The notes beneath the pieces were generated by a model. The model worked only from the letters and a program-made list of their open reading frames with translations, was not told the origin of the DNA and did no database searches. A DNA stretch of 64,000 bases from Pirellulales bacterium (GTDB lineage Bacteria; Planctomycetota; Planctomycetia; Pirellulales; JAEUIK01). Made by a program: the position numbers and the translations under genes. Numbering within the stretch: the stretch's first letter is position 1; every line of letters starts with the position of its first letter. Shown here piece by piece: positions 1 through 8,138 of this stretch. The DNA is taken from NCBI GenBank assembly GCA_019636335.1, contig JAHBXR010000017.1:62001-126000 (forward strand). The letters run 5' to 3'.

Positions 1-82
1 ATTGAGACTCACTTGGCAAACCGCGAGAGCGTCGAATGTTTGGGAACGGAGAGAGTGGAACCGAAACGTTAGCTCGGGCCTT

Positions 83-119
83 TGGACAGATTCCCTTTTA
101 GAGAATATACTTTCTCTAA
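83..119 (+). promoter_or_regulatory. Promoter with embedded operator for the nucleotidyltransferase/HEPN pair
   Basis: Seen: a -35-like TGGACA (83-88), a 17-base spacer, and a -10 box TATACT (106-111). The -10 box is exactly the centre of a perfect inverted repeat with arms TTAGAGAA (98-105) and TTCTCTAA (112-119). The repeat ends one base before an ATG at 121, so a transcript started about 7 bases after the -10 box would be essentially leaderless. Inferred: a DNA-binding protein on the palindrome would block RNA polymerase, and the winged-helix domain encoded just downstream is the obvious candidate. Confidence 0.6.
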
Positions 120-120
120 T

Positions 121-819
121 ATGAGAATTAAGCGCCCGGCGGAAGCATTGCTCTTTCCTCGCGTGCGTCAGCGCGTGTTGGCCACGTTGCTGCTCCATCC
201 GCAAGGCGAATGGTATCTGACCCAATTGGTGCGCCACCTGGGCTGTGCGCCGGCCCATCTGCATCGGGAATTGAAGCTACTCGTCGCAGCCGGAGTGCTG
301 CGACGTCGCGCAGAAGGCCGCCAAGTCTACTATTCGCCCGATCCGGCCTGTCCCTATCTCGCCGAGTTAAGGGCCCTGGTCCGCAAAACTGCTGGACTGC
401 CACAGGTTCTTGCAGACGCTTTCGAACCGTGGCGTTCCCGTATCGATTGTGCCTTCATTTTCGGATCGGTGGCCAAGGGAGAAGAGCGGTCCGCAAGTGA
501 TGTCGATGTGATGATCGTAGGCGATGTAAAGCTTGCAGATCTGGCGTCGGCGCTGCGCGTCGTGGAGCGCGAGCTAGGTCGGCCCGTGAACCCGACTGTG
601 TATCCGAAAAAAGAGCTTGTGCAAAAGCTGCGTACAGGGAATCATTTCGTGCGGACGGTAATCGCTGATCCCGGAAAAATCTTCGTGGTGGGCAGCAGCA
701 GTGACCTTGAAAAAGCTACACGCCGACGGACGGATCAAACCCCACAAGACAAGCAAGCAGGAACTCGACGAACTACGCGGCGGCGTGGCGGTAAAACTGA
801 AAGACGCCAAGTCGACTGA
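121..819 (+). CDS. Winged-helix/minimal nucleotidyltransferase (MNT) protein, likely antitoxin-regulator
   Basis: A 232-residue protein. Residues about 5-80 look like an ArsR/MarR-type winged helix (LTQLVRHLGC…LHRELKLLVAAGVL) and residues about 95-190 are a minimal nucleotidyltransferase. The signature GSVAKGEERSASDVD matches the GSX10DXD motif of MntA-type enzymes, which in characterised MntA-HepT pairs AMPylate the HEPN toxin. ATG 121 is preferred to the upstream TTG 82 because the TTG lies within the promoter's -35 region. The last ~40 residues are Arg/Thr/Gln-rich and unlike the family; they arise where the frame runs 119 bases into the next gene. A lost earlier stop codon or a sequencing frameshift is possible. 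Probable role: autoregulated antitoxin of the downstream HEPN protein. Confidence 0.8.
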   Translation: MRIKRPAEALLFPRVRQRVLATLLLHPQGEWYLTQLVRHLGCAPAHLHRELKLLVAAGVLRRRAEGRQVYYSPDPACPYLAELRALVRKTAGLPQVLADAFEPWRSRIDCAFIFGSVAKGEERSASDVDVMIVGDVKLADLASALRVVERELGRPVNPTVYPKKELVQKLRTGNHFVRTVIADPGKIFVVGSSSDLEKATRRRTDQTPQDKQAGTRRTTRRRGGKTERRQVD

Positions 820-1147
820 TATCTCGGACGACACCCGTTTCACGACTGCCTACGGCGCGGCGTTGCTGTTGGCAAAGATGGCGCTAGCGTGTGCGGGTTA
901 CCGCCTGGATTCAAAACTGGGGGGCCATCACAAGACTGCCTTCGACGCGCTGCCTTACTGTGTCGGTGTCCCCGTCCAACCATTGACAGACTATTTCGAT
1001 CTCTGCCGAAGAAAGCGGAACGAAATCGACTACGATCGAGCGAATGTAGCGTCACGCGCTGACGCCGATGAAATCATCGAGCAGACCAACGAGCTACGAA
1101 AGTTGATTGAAAGCTGGATCCAGGAAAAGTATCCAGCCTTGGCTTGA
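701..1147 (+). CDS. HEPN-domain-like protein, putative toxin partner of the MNT
   Basis: A 148-residue, mostly helical protein with a GTG start at 701, inside the nucleotidyltransferase frame and read in a different frame. The C-terminal segment RRKRNEIDYD resembles the HEPN active-site region, but the histidine of the RX4HXY motif of HepT RNases is not in the usual place and an Asp stands before the Tyr. HEPN proteins next to MNT proteins are usually toxin-antitoxin or nucleotide-binding partners. Here the overlap suggests translational coupling. No clear Shine-Dalgarno precedes the GTG. RNase activity is doubtful given the altered motif; binding or modification through the Tyr remains possible. 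Confidence 0.7.
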   Translation: MTLKKLHADGRIKPHKTSKQELDELRGGVAVKLKDAKSTDISDDTRFTTAYGAALLLAKMALACAGYRLDSKLGGHHKTAFDALPYCVGVPVQPLTDYFDLCRRKRNEIDYDRANVASRADADEIIEQTNELRKLIESWIQEKYPALA

Positions 1148-1167
1148 CGGTGACCGATGGCCGCGCG

Positions 1168-3009
1168 TTACTCGCCCGTCGTCGGCGGCTGGTCTTGCTT
1201 GTGTTGTTGGTACTCTTTGGCCGCCGCATAGCGACCGTAATAGTTCGAGATCGCCTGGAGGGCTTCGGCCTGATGTTTGCCGAATTTCTTGAGCGGAATC
1301 GTGACGTGCTGCTTGCCCTCGCGCTCGTAGTGGATCTCGAGCGCGCCGTCGTTCAACACACAGTTTGTAATCTCTGAGTAGGCCAGACTTCCAGGCCAGG
1401 GGGAATACTGGATCGTTTCGCAATCCAGCATGAGCGAGCCCTTCTTCCCTTCGATGACCAGGGGCGGAAAGGCCTGTTCCACGATTTCCCGCTCTTCGTC
1501 GGTTTCGGGCAAAAAGCGATAGGGGAGCGACTGCTCGTGGATGTGGCGAAAGCGTTCCTCGTATTCGTCCCACTGTGCCCGTTCGATCTCGTCGGCGCGG
1601 TCGATCGTCCGGTACCAACGTCCGTCGCCGGGGTTGGCCACGAGCGACTGCGCCTCCTGCGACTGCAACGACACGCCCAACGCCTCGAGCCGCTGCGACA
1701 TGGGAGGGTGACTATCGAAGGGATGCGACGTGGCCAGCGTTTCCAGATCGGGCTTGGCCGCGAACGAGACGGCATACTGATGGAAGCCCGCTTCGATCTG
1801 GCCGCAGATATTCGCCGTCTCCATGGCTCGCTCCTGCTTGAAGAGCTCTTCCTGCACGTTGCGGCGATAGTCGGAGTAGGCCGAGATCCGCACCAGCGCC
1901 CGGGCAAAATCGCGCGGCGTGGTCGCCTCGGCGGCGATCCGGTCGGCGCGAAACTCGCGCAGCCGGCTACGTTCGCCCAACGTCAGCTCGAACAGGGCCC
2001 GAAAGCAGAGCATGAAGTAGTAGACCGGCCACGTGAGGGGGTTCTCGTGCAGCGCCTGCAGGTAGAGTGCATCGCGCTGCAGCAATGGATTGATTTTCTT
2101 CGTGTACACCGTGTCCTGCCCGCTGAAATGTGCCATTTCGTGCGCCAGGACACCATCGGCCTCGGCCCCCGACATCTGCTTCAGCAGCGCCAGGCTGGCA
2201 AACAACGTCCGGCCGTGCAGCGTCCGCTCTCCAACGGTGACGGGCGCCTCGGTGACGAAAAAGTTGTCGTCGATGCCGACAATCACGTGATCGGGCGGAG
2301 CGGTCTCGACCTGGGCACAGAGGGCGTCGAGCTCCGACCACAAGCGCGGCGCCGCCTGGCGGTCGAGCTCGAGGCCTTCGACGGCAAGCCGATTATCGGG
2401 CCGCTTGAAGATGGCCTTGAGAATGGCGCCGACGCCCGTCAAGGCGAGCAGGGCCACGATGAGGATGAGCTTGGGAACGTAGATATTGAACAACAGCGCC
2501 GTCACCCAGTACGACAGCGCGACGAGCAGCGCCCCCTGCACGATCGTTTGCAGCGCGGCGTAGATCCGCACGACTTGTCCACCGATGAGCAGGCTCAGGT
2601 ATTGCGCGCGCTGCGAACGGCGCGACCACCAGACGCACACGCCCGCCAAGGCAAAGACCAGGATGCCGCTGGCGATCGAGGCTAGCGAAAGTCGAATCGC
2701 CCAACGAAACGTCGCGTAGTCGAAGCGAGTCTTGCCATCGACCATGTCGGCAAAATCGGGGCTCTTGAGCAACTCCGACATGGGATTCAACGTGTAGAAT
2801 GCGACCGTCACCTCGCGCTCGGCTGGAGAGAGCGTTTCGTCTGCCCGTACTTGTTCGAGGATGATCTTCCGCGCGTCGGCATTGAAGCTGCGCTGCGCGT
2901 ACAGAAAGAAGAAAAGCGAAACCGTCGGCAGAGGAAAGACGAGCAAGCCGGGAAGGACGACCGTCTTGACGAAACCGGCGCTGGAAAACTCTGGTGGCGC
3001 GCTGCTCAT
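1168..3009 (-). CDS. M48-family membrane metalloprotease
   Basis: A 613-residue protein with the zinc-protease motif HEMAH near residue 290, followed about 75 residues later by a glutamate-containing segment (REFRADRIAAE) that fits the third zinc ligand of M48/Ste24-HtpX proteases. Four hydrophobic segments lie in the first half (about 13-35, 110-135, 160-185 and 190-210), so it is an integral membrane enzyme with the catalytic site on one face. The C-terminal ~180 residues are a soluble extension. The start MSSAPPEF at 3009 is preferred over an upstream in-frame start at 3156 because the extra 49 residues are low in family character. A TAGAAT box lies 82 bases upstream. Likely role: membrane-protein quality control. 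It converges on the HEPN gene with a gap of about 20 bases. Confidence 0.85.
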   Translation of the reverse strand: MSSAPPEFSSAGFVKTVVLPGLLVFPLPTVSLFFFLYAQRSFNADARKIILEQVRADETLSPAEREVTVAFYTLNPMSELLKSPDFADMVDGKTRFDYATFRWAIRLSLASIASGILVFALAGVCVWWSRRSQRAQYLSLLIGGQVVRIYAALQTIVQGALLVALSYWVTALLFNIYVPKLILIVALLALTGVGAILKAIFKRPDNRLAVEGLELDRQAAPRLWSELDALCAQVETAPPDHVIVGIDDNFFVTEAPVTVGERTLHGRTLFASLALLKQMSGAEADGVLAHEMAHFSGQDTVYTKKINPLLQRDALYLQALHENPLTWPVYYFMLCFRALFELTLGERSRLREFRADRIAAEATTPRDFARALVRISAYSDYRRNVQEELFKQERAMETANICGQIEAGFHQYAVSFAAKPDLETLATSHPFDSHPPMSQRLEALGVSLQSQEAQSLVANPGDGRWYRTIDRADEIERAQWDEYEERFRHIHEQSLPYRFLPETDEEREIVEQAFPPLVIEGKKGSLMLDCETIQYSPWPGSLAYSEITNCVLNDGALEIHYEREGKQHVTIPLKKFGKHQAEALQAISNYYGRYAAAKEYQQHKQDQPPTTGE

Positions 3010-3090
3010 GAAAGAACCCTGCCCTGAAGAGAAGTGTCGTGCGCGTGCGACCGGCGCCACGCAAAATTGCGGGGGCCCCGATGCCGCCGA

Positions 3091-3096
3091 TTCTAG
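3091..3096 (-). promoter_or_regulatory. Putative -10 box of the M48 protease gene
   Basis: The minus strand reads TAGAAT (5 of 6 matches to TATAAT) in the 160-base gap upstream of the protease, 82 bases before its ATG, followed by CGGC. No convincing -35 box is visible. The same TAGAAT-G/C context recurs ahead of other genes in the window (see findings). Confidence 0.3.
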
Positions 3097-3169
3097 CAGG
3101 CCTGTCGGCGGAGGAAATGCTGGCCGGGAGGTTTCTTGGCGGCAGAGGACGATCAATATTGCGGGGCGA

Positions 3170-3976
3170 CTAACTCAGAGGAATCTGCAGCCCGTCGTAG
3201 GCAAGCGACACGCCCGGCGGCAGGCTGGCGTTGGTCGCCTCGTGTTCCAGGTCGTGCGACATGTGGGTGAGCAGCGTCTGCTTCGGTCGCACGCGCTCGA
3301 CGACGGCGAGCGATTCTGCCAGGCTGAAGTGGGTGGGATGCGGCTTGTGACGCAGGGCGTCGAGAATCAGCACGTCGAGCCCTTCGAGCAGCGGCCAGCT
3401 TTCCTCGGGGATGGCATTCGTGTCGGTGCAGTAGGCGATGTTGCCGAAGCGGAAGCCGAGCACGGCCGAACGTCCGTGCCAGAGGCGGATCGGCGTCACG
3501 CGCGCCCCCAAGACCTCGAACGGCTCGGTCGCGATCCGCTCGAAGACGATCTGCGGCACGCCGCCGGCGGGGTACTTCATCGCCACCGCGTCGAAGGCAT
3601 AGTCGAACGATTTGCGGATCCGATCTTCCACTTCTTCCTCGCAATAGACCGGCAGCTTGTTCCCCAGGTAGTAGGGAAATAACCGCAGATCGTCGAGTCC
3701 GAAAACGTGATCGGCATGCCCATGCGTGAACACGGTCGCGTGAATGATCCCAATCTTCTCGCGCAAGAGTTGAGTGCGGAGGTCGGGGGGGGTGTCGACG
3801 AGCAGATTCCCCTCGGGCAGCCCCAGCACCAGTCCGCAGCGCAATCGATTGTTGCGCGGGTCGGCGCTCGTGCAGGTGGCACAATCGCAGCCGATCACCG
3901 GTACCCCCATCGAGGTGCCCGTGCCCAGGAAGAGCAGCTTGCCAGTGACCGAGACCGAAGAGGGGGTATGTGGCAC
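3170..3976 (-). CDS. MBL-fold metallo-hydrolase, PhnP-like phosphodiesterase
   Basis: A 268-residue metallo-beta-lactamase-fold protein. It carries the metal-binding motif THGHADH (about residues 84-90), an early GTGTSMGVP loop, and Cys residues in IGCDCATC like the structural-zinc region of PhnP-type cyclic phosphate phosphodiesterases. Later His residues (LWHG, THMSHD) complete the metal site. PhnP cleaves a 1,2-cyclic phosphate intermediate in phosphonate breakdown, but no phn genes are nearby, so the substrate here may be another cyclic phosphodiester. It is probably cytoplasmic, as no signal peptide is seen. It lies downstream of, and on the same strand as, nothing obvious. A G8 run (3785-3792) falls within the coding region. 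Confidence 0.8.
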   Translation of the reverse strand: MPHTPSSVSVTGKLLFLGTGTSMGVPVIGCDCATCTSADPRNNRLRCGLVLGLPEGNLLVDTPPDLRTQLLREKIGIIHATVFTHGHADHVFGLDDLRLFPYYLGNKLPVYCEEEVEDRIRKSFDYAFDAVAMKYPAGGVPQIVFERIATEPFEVLGARVTPIRLWHGRSAVLGFRFGNIAYCTDTNAIPEESWPLLEGLDVLILDALRHKPHPTHFSLAESLAVVERVRPKQTLLTHMSHDLEHEATNASLPPGVSLAYDGLQIPLS

Positions 3977-4381
3977 GGGGTTCGAACAGGGCCAAGGGAA
4001 TGGGATCGGCGAGGTGTCGAGCGACGACTGGTAGCTCGCGGCCGCGAGTTATGTTACCCCGATCGGGGCCCCGGCGGAAACGTTGCGGCGTCAAGGCGTG
4101 TCTCGTTCCGCGCCTTGGCCCTGGCTTCGTTCGGCGCGTGGAGTCTCGATCGTTCGGGGCGCGAAGGATTGGTGCCGCGCAGCACAAAAGCGCGACAAGA
4201 GCCCCAAGAGCCTTGCCGGCAAGGCGAAGAACCGTTCTTGACCCTCTGCCGGCAAAGCTATAAATTACGTTGCTGGCACACGTTGCGCTAACGGAACTGC
4301 TTGCCTAATCGGCCCGCTCGGTGCCTTTGCTGGCTCCGCGCCTGGGCGTGCTCTGCCCCCTGATCCTCTCTGGCTCTGGTC
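3977..4381. other. Intergenic region upstream of secA
   Basis: No gene is supported in these 405 bases. They hold the divergent control regions of the MBL hydrolase and secA. A perfect 14-base palindrome CCTTGCCGGCAAGG spans 4211-4224, and its core TGCCGGCAA recurs at 4247-4255, 33 bases later, inside the spacer of the predicted secA promoter. The rest shows nothing I recognise. Confidence 0.5.
4238..4264 (+). promoter_or_regulatory. Predicted secA promoter
   Basis: TTGACC (4238-4243) is followed by a 15-base spacer and TATAAA (4259-4264), about 118 bases upstream of the secA ATG. The spacer is two bases shorter than ideal. The second copy of TGCCGGCAA lies between the two boxes, so a protein bound there would interfere with polymerase. 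Confidence 0.4.
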
Positions 4382-7300
4382 ATGGACCTACTCGAACGTA
4401 GTTGGGAAATTGTCGGCGATGTTTTCAGCGGCGTGGCCCGAGGGGTCGAACGCAGTCTGACCTCGCTGTTCGGCTCCTCGAATGCGCGCTTCTTGAAGCG
4501 TCTGGAGATGAAGGTCGCCGCGGTCAATGCGCTGGAACCGTCGCTGCAGACCCTTACCGACGAACAATTGCGAGGGAAGACGGATGAGTTTCGCCGTCGA
4601 CTCGCCGCGGGCGAGACGCTCGATGACATTCTCATCGAGGCCTTTGCCGTCTGCCGCGAAGGTGGACGCCGCTTCCTCGGCATGCGCCACTATGACGTGC
4701 AGTTGCTCGGTGGCATGGTGCTCCACTCGGGGGCGATTGCTGAAATGGTCACCGGCGAAGGCAAGACGCTCGTCGCCACGCTGCCGGCGTATCTCAACGC
4801 CATCGAAGGACGCGGCGTACACGTTATCACGGTGAACGACTATCTCGCACGTCGCGACATGGAGTGGATGGGCCCGCTCTACATGGGGCTCGGGCTGACC
4901 GTCGGCGCGATCCAAGCCGGCATGGAGTCGGGCGAGCGCCAGTTGATGTACGCCAAGGACATCACCTACGGCACGAACAACGAGTTCGGTTTCGACTACC
5001 TGCGCGACAACATGCGTCCCGCCGCGCGCGACGATGACAAATACCCTAAGCACATGCAGCAGGCGCAGGGGCACCTGCACTTCGCCGTCATCGACGAGGT
5101 CGACAACATCCTCATCGACGAGGCGCGTACGCCGCTCATCATCTCGGGTCCCGCGCACGACGACGTTACCAAATACGCCAAGGCCGATCGCATCGCGCGG
5201 CAGTTGCAGCGAGACTCGCACTTCGAGGTCAAGGAGAAGGAGCACACCGCGCACCTGACCGAAGAGGGCGTGCGCGCCGCCGAGAAGCTGGCCGGGGTCG
5301 AAAGCTTCTACACCGCCGGCAACATGGAATGGCCCCACCTGATCGACAACTCGCTCAAGGCGCACCACCTCTACAAGCGCGACGTGAACTACGTCGTGCA
5401 AAACAACGAGGTGATCATCGTCGATGAGTTCACCGGCCGCCTCATGCCGGGCCGCAACTGGAGCGACGGTCTGCACCAGGCGGTCGAGGCCAAAGAAGGC
5501 GTCACCATCAAGGAAGAGTCGCAGACGCTGGCCACGATCACCCTGCAAAACTTCTTCAAGCTGTACGACAAGCTCGCCGGCATGACTGGCACCGCCATGA
5601 CCGAGGCGAGCGAGTTCTGGAAGATCTACAAGCTCGACGTGATCGCCATTCCCACGAATCGCGGCCTGCAACGCATCAACTATCCCGACGTCATCTATCG
5701 CACCGAGCGCGAGAAGTTCCACGCCATCGCCGACGAGATCGAGCGGTTACACAAGTGGGACTCGGTGCTGCTCGACGACAAGACGATGCGGGTGGGGAAG
5801 ATCGTCCGCGAATCGGAGACCGAGCTCGAGTTCGAGCCGAAAGGGGAAAAGCAGACCGAAAAGATCGACCGCTCGAAGGTCGTCGAGCTCGATCGCCACG
5901 GCCGGCCGATCCTGGTCGGCACGGTCTCGATCGAGAAGAGCGAACGGCTCTCCGAGATGCTCGATCGCCGCGGCATCCCGCACCAGGTGCTCAACGCCAA
6001 GCACCATCAACGCGAGGCGGACATCGTCGCCCAGGCGGGCCGACGCGACGCCGTGACGATCGCCACGAACATGGCCGGCCGCGGTACCGATATCGTGCTC
6101 GGCGGCAACCCCGAGACGCTGGCCTGGGCGCAGCTTCAGGACAAGTATCCCACGCGCCTCGACGTCCCCCCCGAGGAATGGGACGCCCTGGTGCGCGAGA
6201 TCGAAGAGCGCGAGCACATGAAGCCCGAAGGCCGGCGCATCGCCGAGATGGGGGGCTTGCACATCATCGGCACCGAGCGCCACGAGGCGCGCCGCATCGA
6301 CTTGCAGTTGCGCGGTCGCTGCGGTCGCCAGGGGGATCCCGGCAGCAGCCGCTTCTACCTCTCGCTCGAAGACGACCTGATGCGCATCTTCGCCGGCGAA
6401 TGGGTGAAGAACGTCCTCACGCGTCTCGGCATGCAGGAGGGGGAGGCCATCGAAAGCCGCATGGTCTCGCGCCGCATCGAAGGGGCCCAGAAGAAGGTCG
6501 AGGAACGCAACTTCGAGATTCGCAAGAACCTGCTCGAGTACGACGAGGTCATGGACGAGCAGCGCAAGCGCGTCTACGGCTACCGGCAGTCGATTCTCGA
6601 CGGCGCGAACTGCAAAGAGCTGATCTTCGAGATGATCGATACCCAGATCGATCATTACCTCGGCCAGTTACTCGATAAGGATTACAGCACCGCCACGTTC
6701 GCCAGTTGGGTAAGCGGTATTTTTGGCCAGGAGTACGATCCGCGCGATTTTCGTGGGCTCGACTTCGACGCCGCCGAGCAGGTCGCCAAGGACGAAGCCG
6801 AACGCATGGCCGAAGGCGCCGTGCAAGAAGCCATCGACGAGAACCTGCCCGAGGGGGAAGACACCGACGAGTGGAACTGGGAGGCCTTGGCCAAGCGGGC
6901 CAATCTCCGCTGGAAGCTCAACCTGCGCGATCGCGATCTGAAGAAGGTCGGCCGCGACGGCGTCGCCGAGCTGCTGCTCGAGCAGGCCCGTGCCGCGATC
7001 GCCGACGTCGATCTCTCGGAAGGCAAGCGTCTGCTCGATCCCGACTTCGGCCTCCAGTCGGCCATCGGCTGGGTGCAGCAGAAGTTCGGCATCGAACTCA
7101 AACCGGACGACGTCCGCCCTCTCGAGCCGAAAGCCTTCGCCGATCACGTTCGCCAGAAGGCGGCCGAGGCCTACGCATTGAAGGAGGCCGAGTTCCCCGT
7201 CCTGGCCGGGCTGTATCGTTACACCTCGCGCGATGCGCAGGGTCAAAAGCACTTCGAACGCGACAAGCTCGTCGCCTGGGCCAGCGATCGCTTCGACACG

Positions 7301-8089
7301 GACTTCTCGATCGACAATCTTCGCAACAAGCAATCGGACGAGACTCGCGCTCTGCTCGTCGAGATCAGCCGCAAGCACCAGGCCCAGGCCGATGCCGTGC
7401 GCAAGGAATTGCACCGGCGCGTGTCGCGCATCTTCGGCGAACACGCCCCCCCGGGGACGACGGTCGGCGCGGCGGTGAGCGGGTCGAATGGCGCCCTGCA
7501 GTCGCTGGTCGACTACGTGAGCGACGAGCTCGACGTCGATCTCGTGAAAGACAATCTGGCGCGACTCGAACACGAGGAGCTCGAACGCCATCTCGAAGGA
7601 GCGCTCGAGGATCGCTTCCGCCCCGAAATGCGGCGGATGGAACGCTCGCTCGTGCTGCAGATTTTGGACGCCGCCTGGAAAGATCACCTGCTGGCGATGG
7701 ATCACCTGCGCCACAGTGTGGGTCTGCGTGGCTATGCCCAGGTCGACCCCAAGGTCGAGTACAAGCGCGAAGGCATGAAGACCTTCGAGGCCATGTGGCA
7801 CTCGGTGGGCGAACGCGTGACCGATCTCGTCTTCCGCATGGAACAACTCGACGAGAACTGGATCAGCTCGCTGTGGGTCGAGCAGCGTGCCATCCACGAA
7901 GATGCCCCCCCCCCCAGCGAGATTGCCGAGCAGCAGCAGAGCGCGATCGACGCCTCGCAAGCGACTCAAAAATCGGAGCCGATCCGCAACCGGCAGCAGC
8001 ACGTCGGACGCAACGATCCCTGCCCCTGCGGCAGCGGCAAGAAGTTCAAGAACTGCTGCATGCGCAAGGGGGGCGGCAGCCCGATTTAG
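4382..8089 (+). CDS. secA: Preprotein translocase ATPase SecA, extended form
   Basis: This is the motor of the Sec translocon, which drives unfolded preproteins through SecYEG. The 1235-residue product has Walker A TGEGKT (residues 124-129), the DEVD box followed by LIDEARTPLIISG (about 236-253), the second ATPase domain with GTDIVLGGNP, and helicase-type motif GRCGRQGDPGSS. It ends in the zinc-binding SEC-C motif CPCGSGKKFKNCC. E. coli SecA is 901 residues. The extra length is an acidic insertion of roughly 250-300 residues in the helical scaffold/wing region (about 760-1060) and a smaller one before GRPILVGTVSIE (about 455-505). Long SecA proteins are typical of planctomycetes. A C11 run (7905-7915) occurs near the end of the gene. 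The start is the first ATG; no strong Shine-Dalgarno is visible. Confidence 0.97.
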   Translation: MDLLERSWEIVGDVFSGVARGVERSLTSLFGSSNARFLKRLEMKVAAVNALEPSLQTLTDEQLRGKTDEFRRRLAAGETLDDILIEAFAVCREGGRRFLGMRHYDVQLLGGMVLHSGAIAEMVTGEGKTLVATLPAYLNAIEGRGVHVITVNDYLARRDMEWMGPLYMGLGLTVGAIQAGMESGERQLMYAKDITYGTNNEFGFDYLRDNMRPAARDDDKYPKHMQQAQGHLHFAVIDEVDNILIDEARTPLIISGPAHDDVTKYAKADRIARQLQRDSHFEVKEKEHTAHLTEEGVRAAEKLAGVESFYTAGNMEWPHLIDNSLKAHHLYKRDVNYVVQNNEVIIVDEFTGRLMPGRNWSDGLHQAVEAKEGVTIKEESQTLATITLQNFFKLYDKLAGMTGTAMTEASEFWKIYKLDVIAIPTNRGLQRINYPDVIYRTEREKFHAIADEIERLHKWDSVLLDDKTMRVGKIVRESETELEFEPKGEKQTEKIDRSKVVELDRHGRPILVGTVSIEKSERLSEMLDRRGIPHQVLNAKHHQREADIVAQAGRRDAVTIATNMAGRGTDIVLGGNPETLAWAQLQDKYPTRLDVPPEEWDALVREIEEREHMKPEGRRIAEMGGLHIIGTERHEARRIDLQLRGRCGRQGDPGSSRFYLSLEDDLMRIFAGEWVKNVLTRLGMQEGEAIESRMVSRRIEGAQKKVEERNFEIRKNLLEYDEVMDEQRKRVYGYRQSILDGANCKELIFEMIDTQIDHYLGQLLDKDYSTATFASWVSGIFGQEYDPRDFRGLDFDAAEQVAKDEAERMAEGAVQEAIDENLPEGEDTDEWNWEALAKRANLRWKLNLRDRDLKKVGRDGVAELLLEQARAAIADVDLSEGKRLLDPDFGLQSAIGWVQQKFGIELKPDDVRPLEPKAFADHVRQKAAEAYALKEAEFPVLAGLYRYTSRDAQGQKHFERDKLVAWASDRFDTDFSIDNLRNKQSDETRALLVEISRKHQAQADAVRKELHRRVSRIFGEHAPPGTTVGAAVSGSNGALQSLVDYVSDELDVDLVKDNLARLEHEELERHLEGALEDRFRPEMRRMERSLVLQILDAAWKDHLLAMDHLRHSVGLRGYAQVDPKVEYKREGMKTFEAMWHSVGERVTDLVFRMEQLDENWISSLWVEQRAIHEDAPPPSEIAEQQQSAIDASQATQKSEPIRNRQQHVGRNDPCPCGSGKKFKNCCMRKGGGSPI

Positions 8090-8138
8090 CCTTTCGTGGC
8101 GGAACAACGACGTCAAGCGGGAAAAGGAGTTCCCCCCC

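Noticed and set aside
1537..2685. 382-codon open frame on the plus strand opposite the M48 protease
   Set aside because: It is an antisense frame of a gene with clear HExxH and membrane segments, and its translation is Arg/Gln/Gly-rich without recognisable domains.
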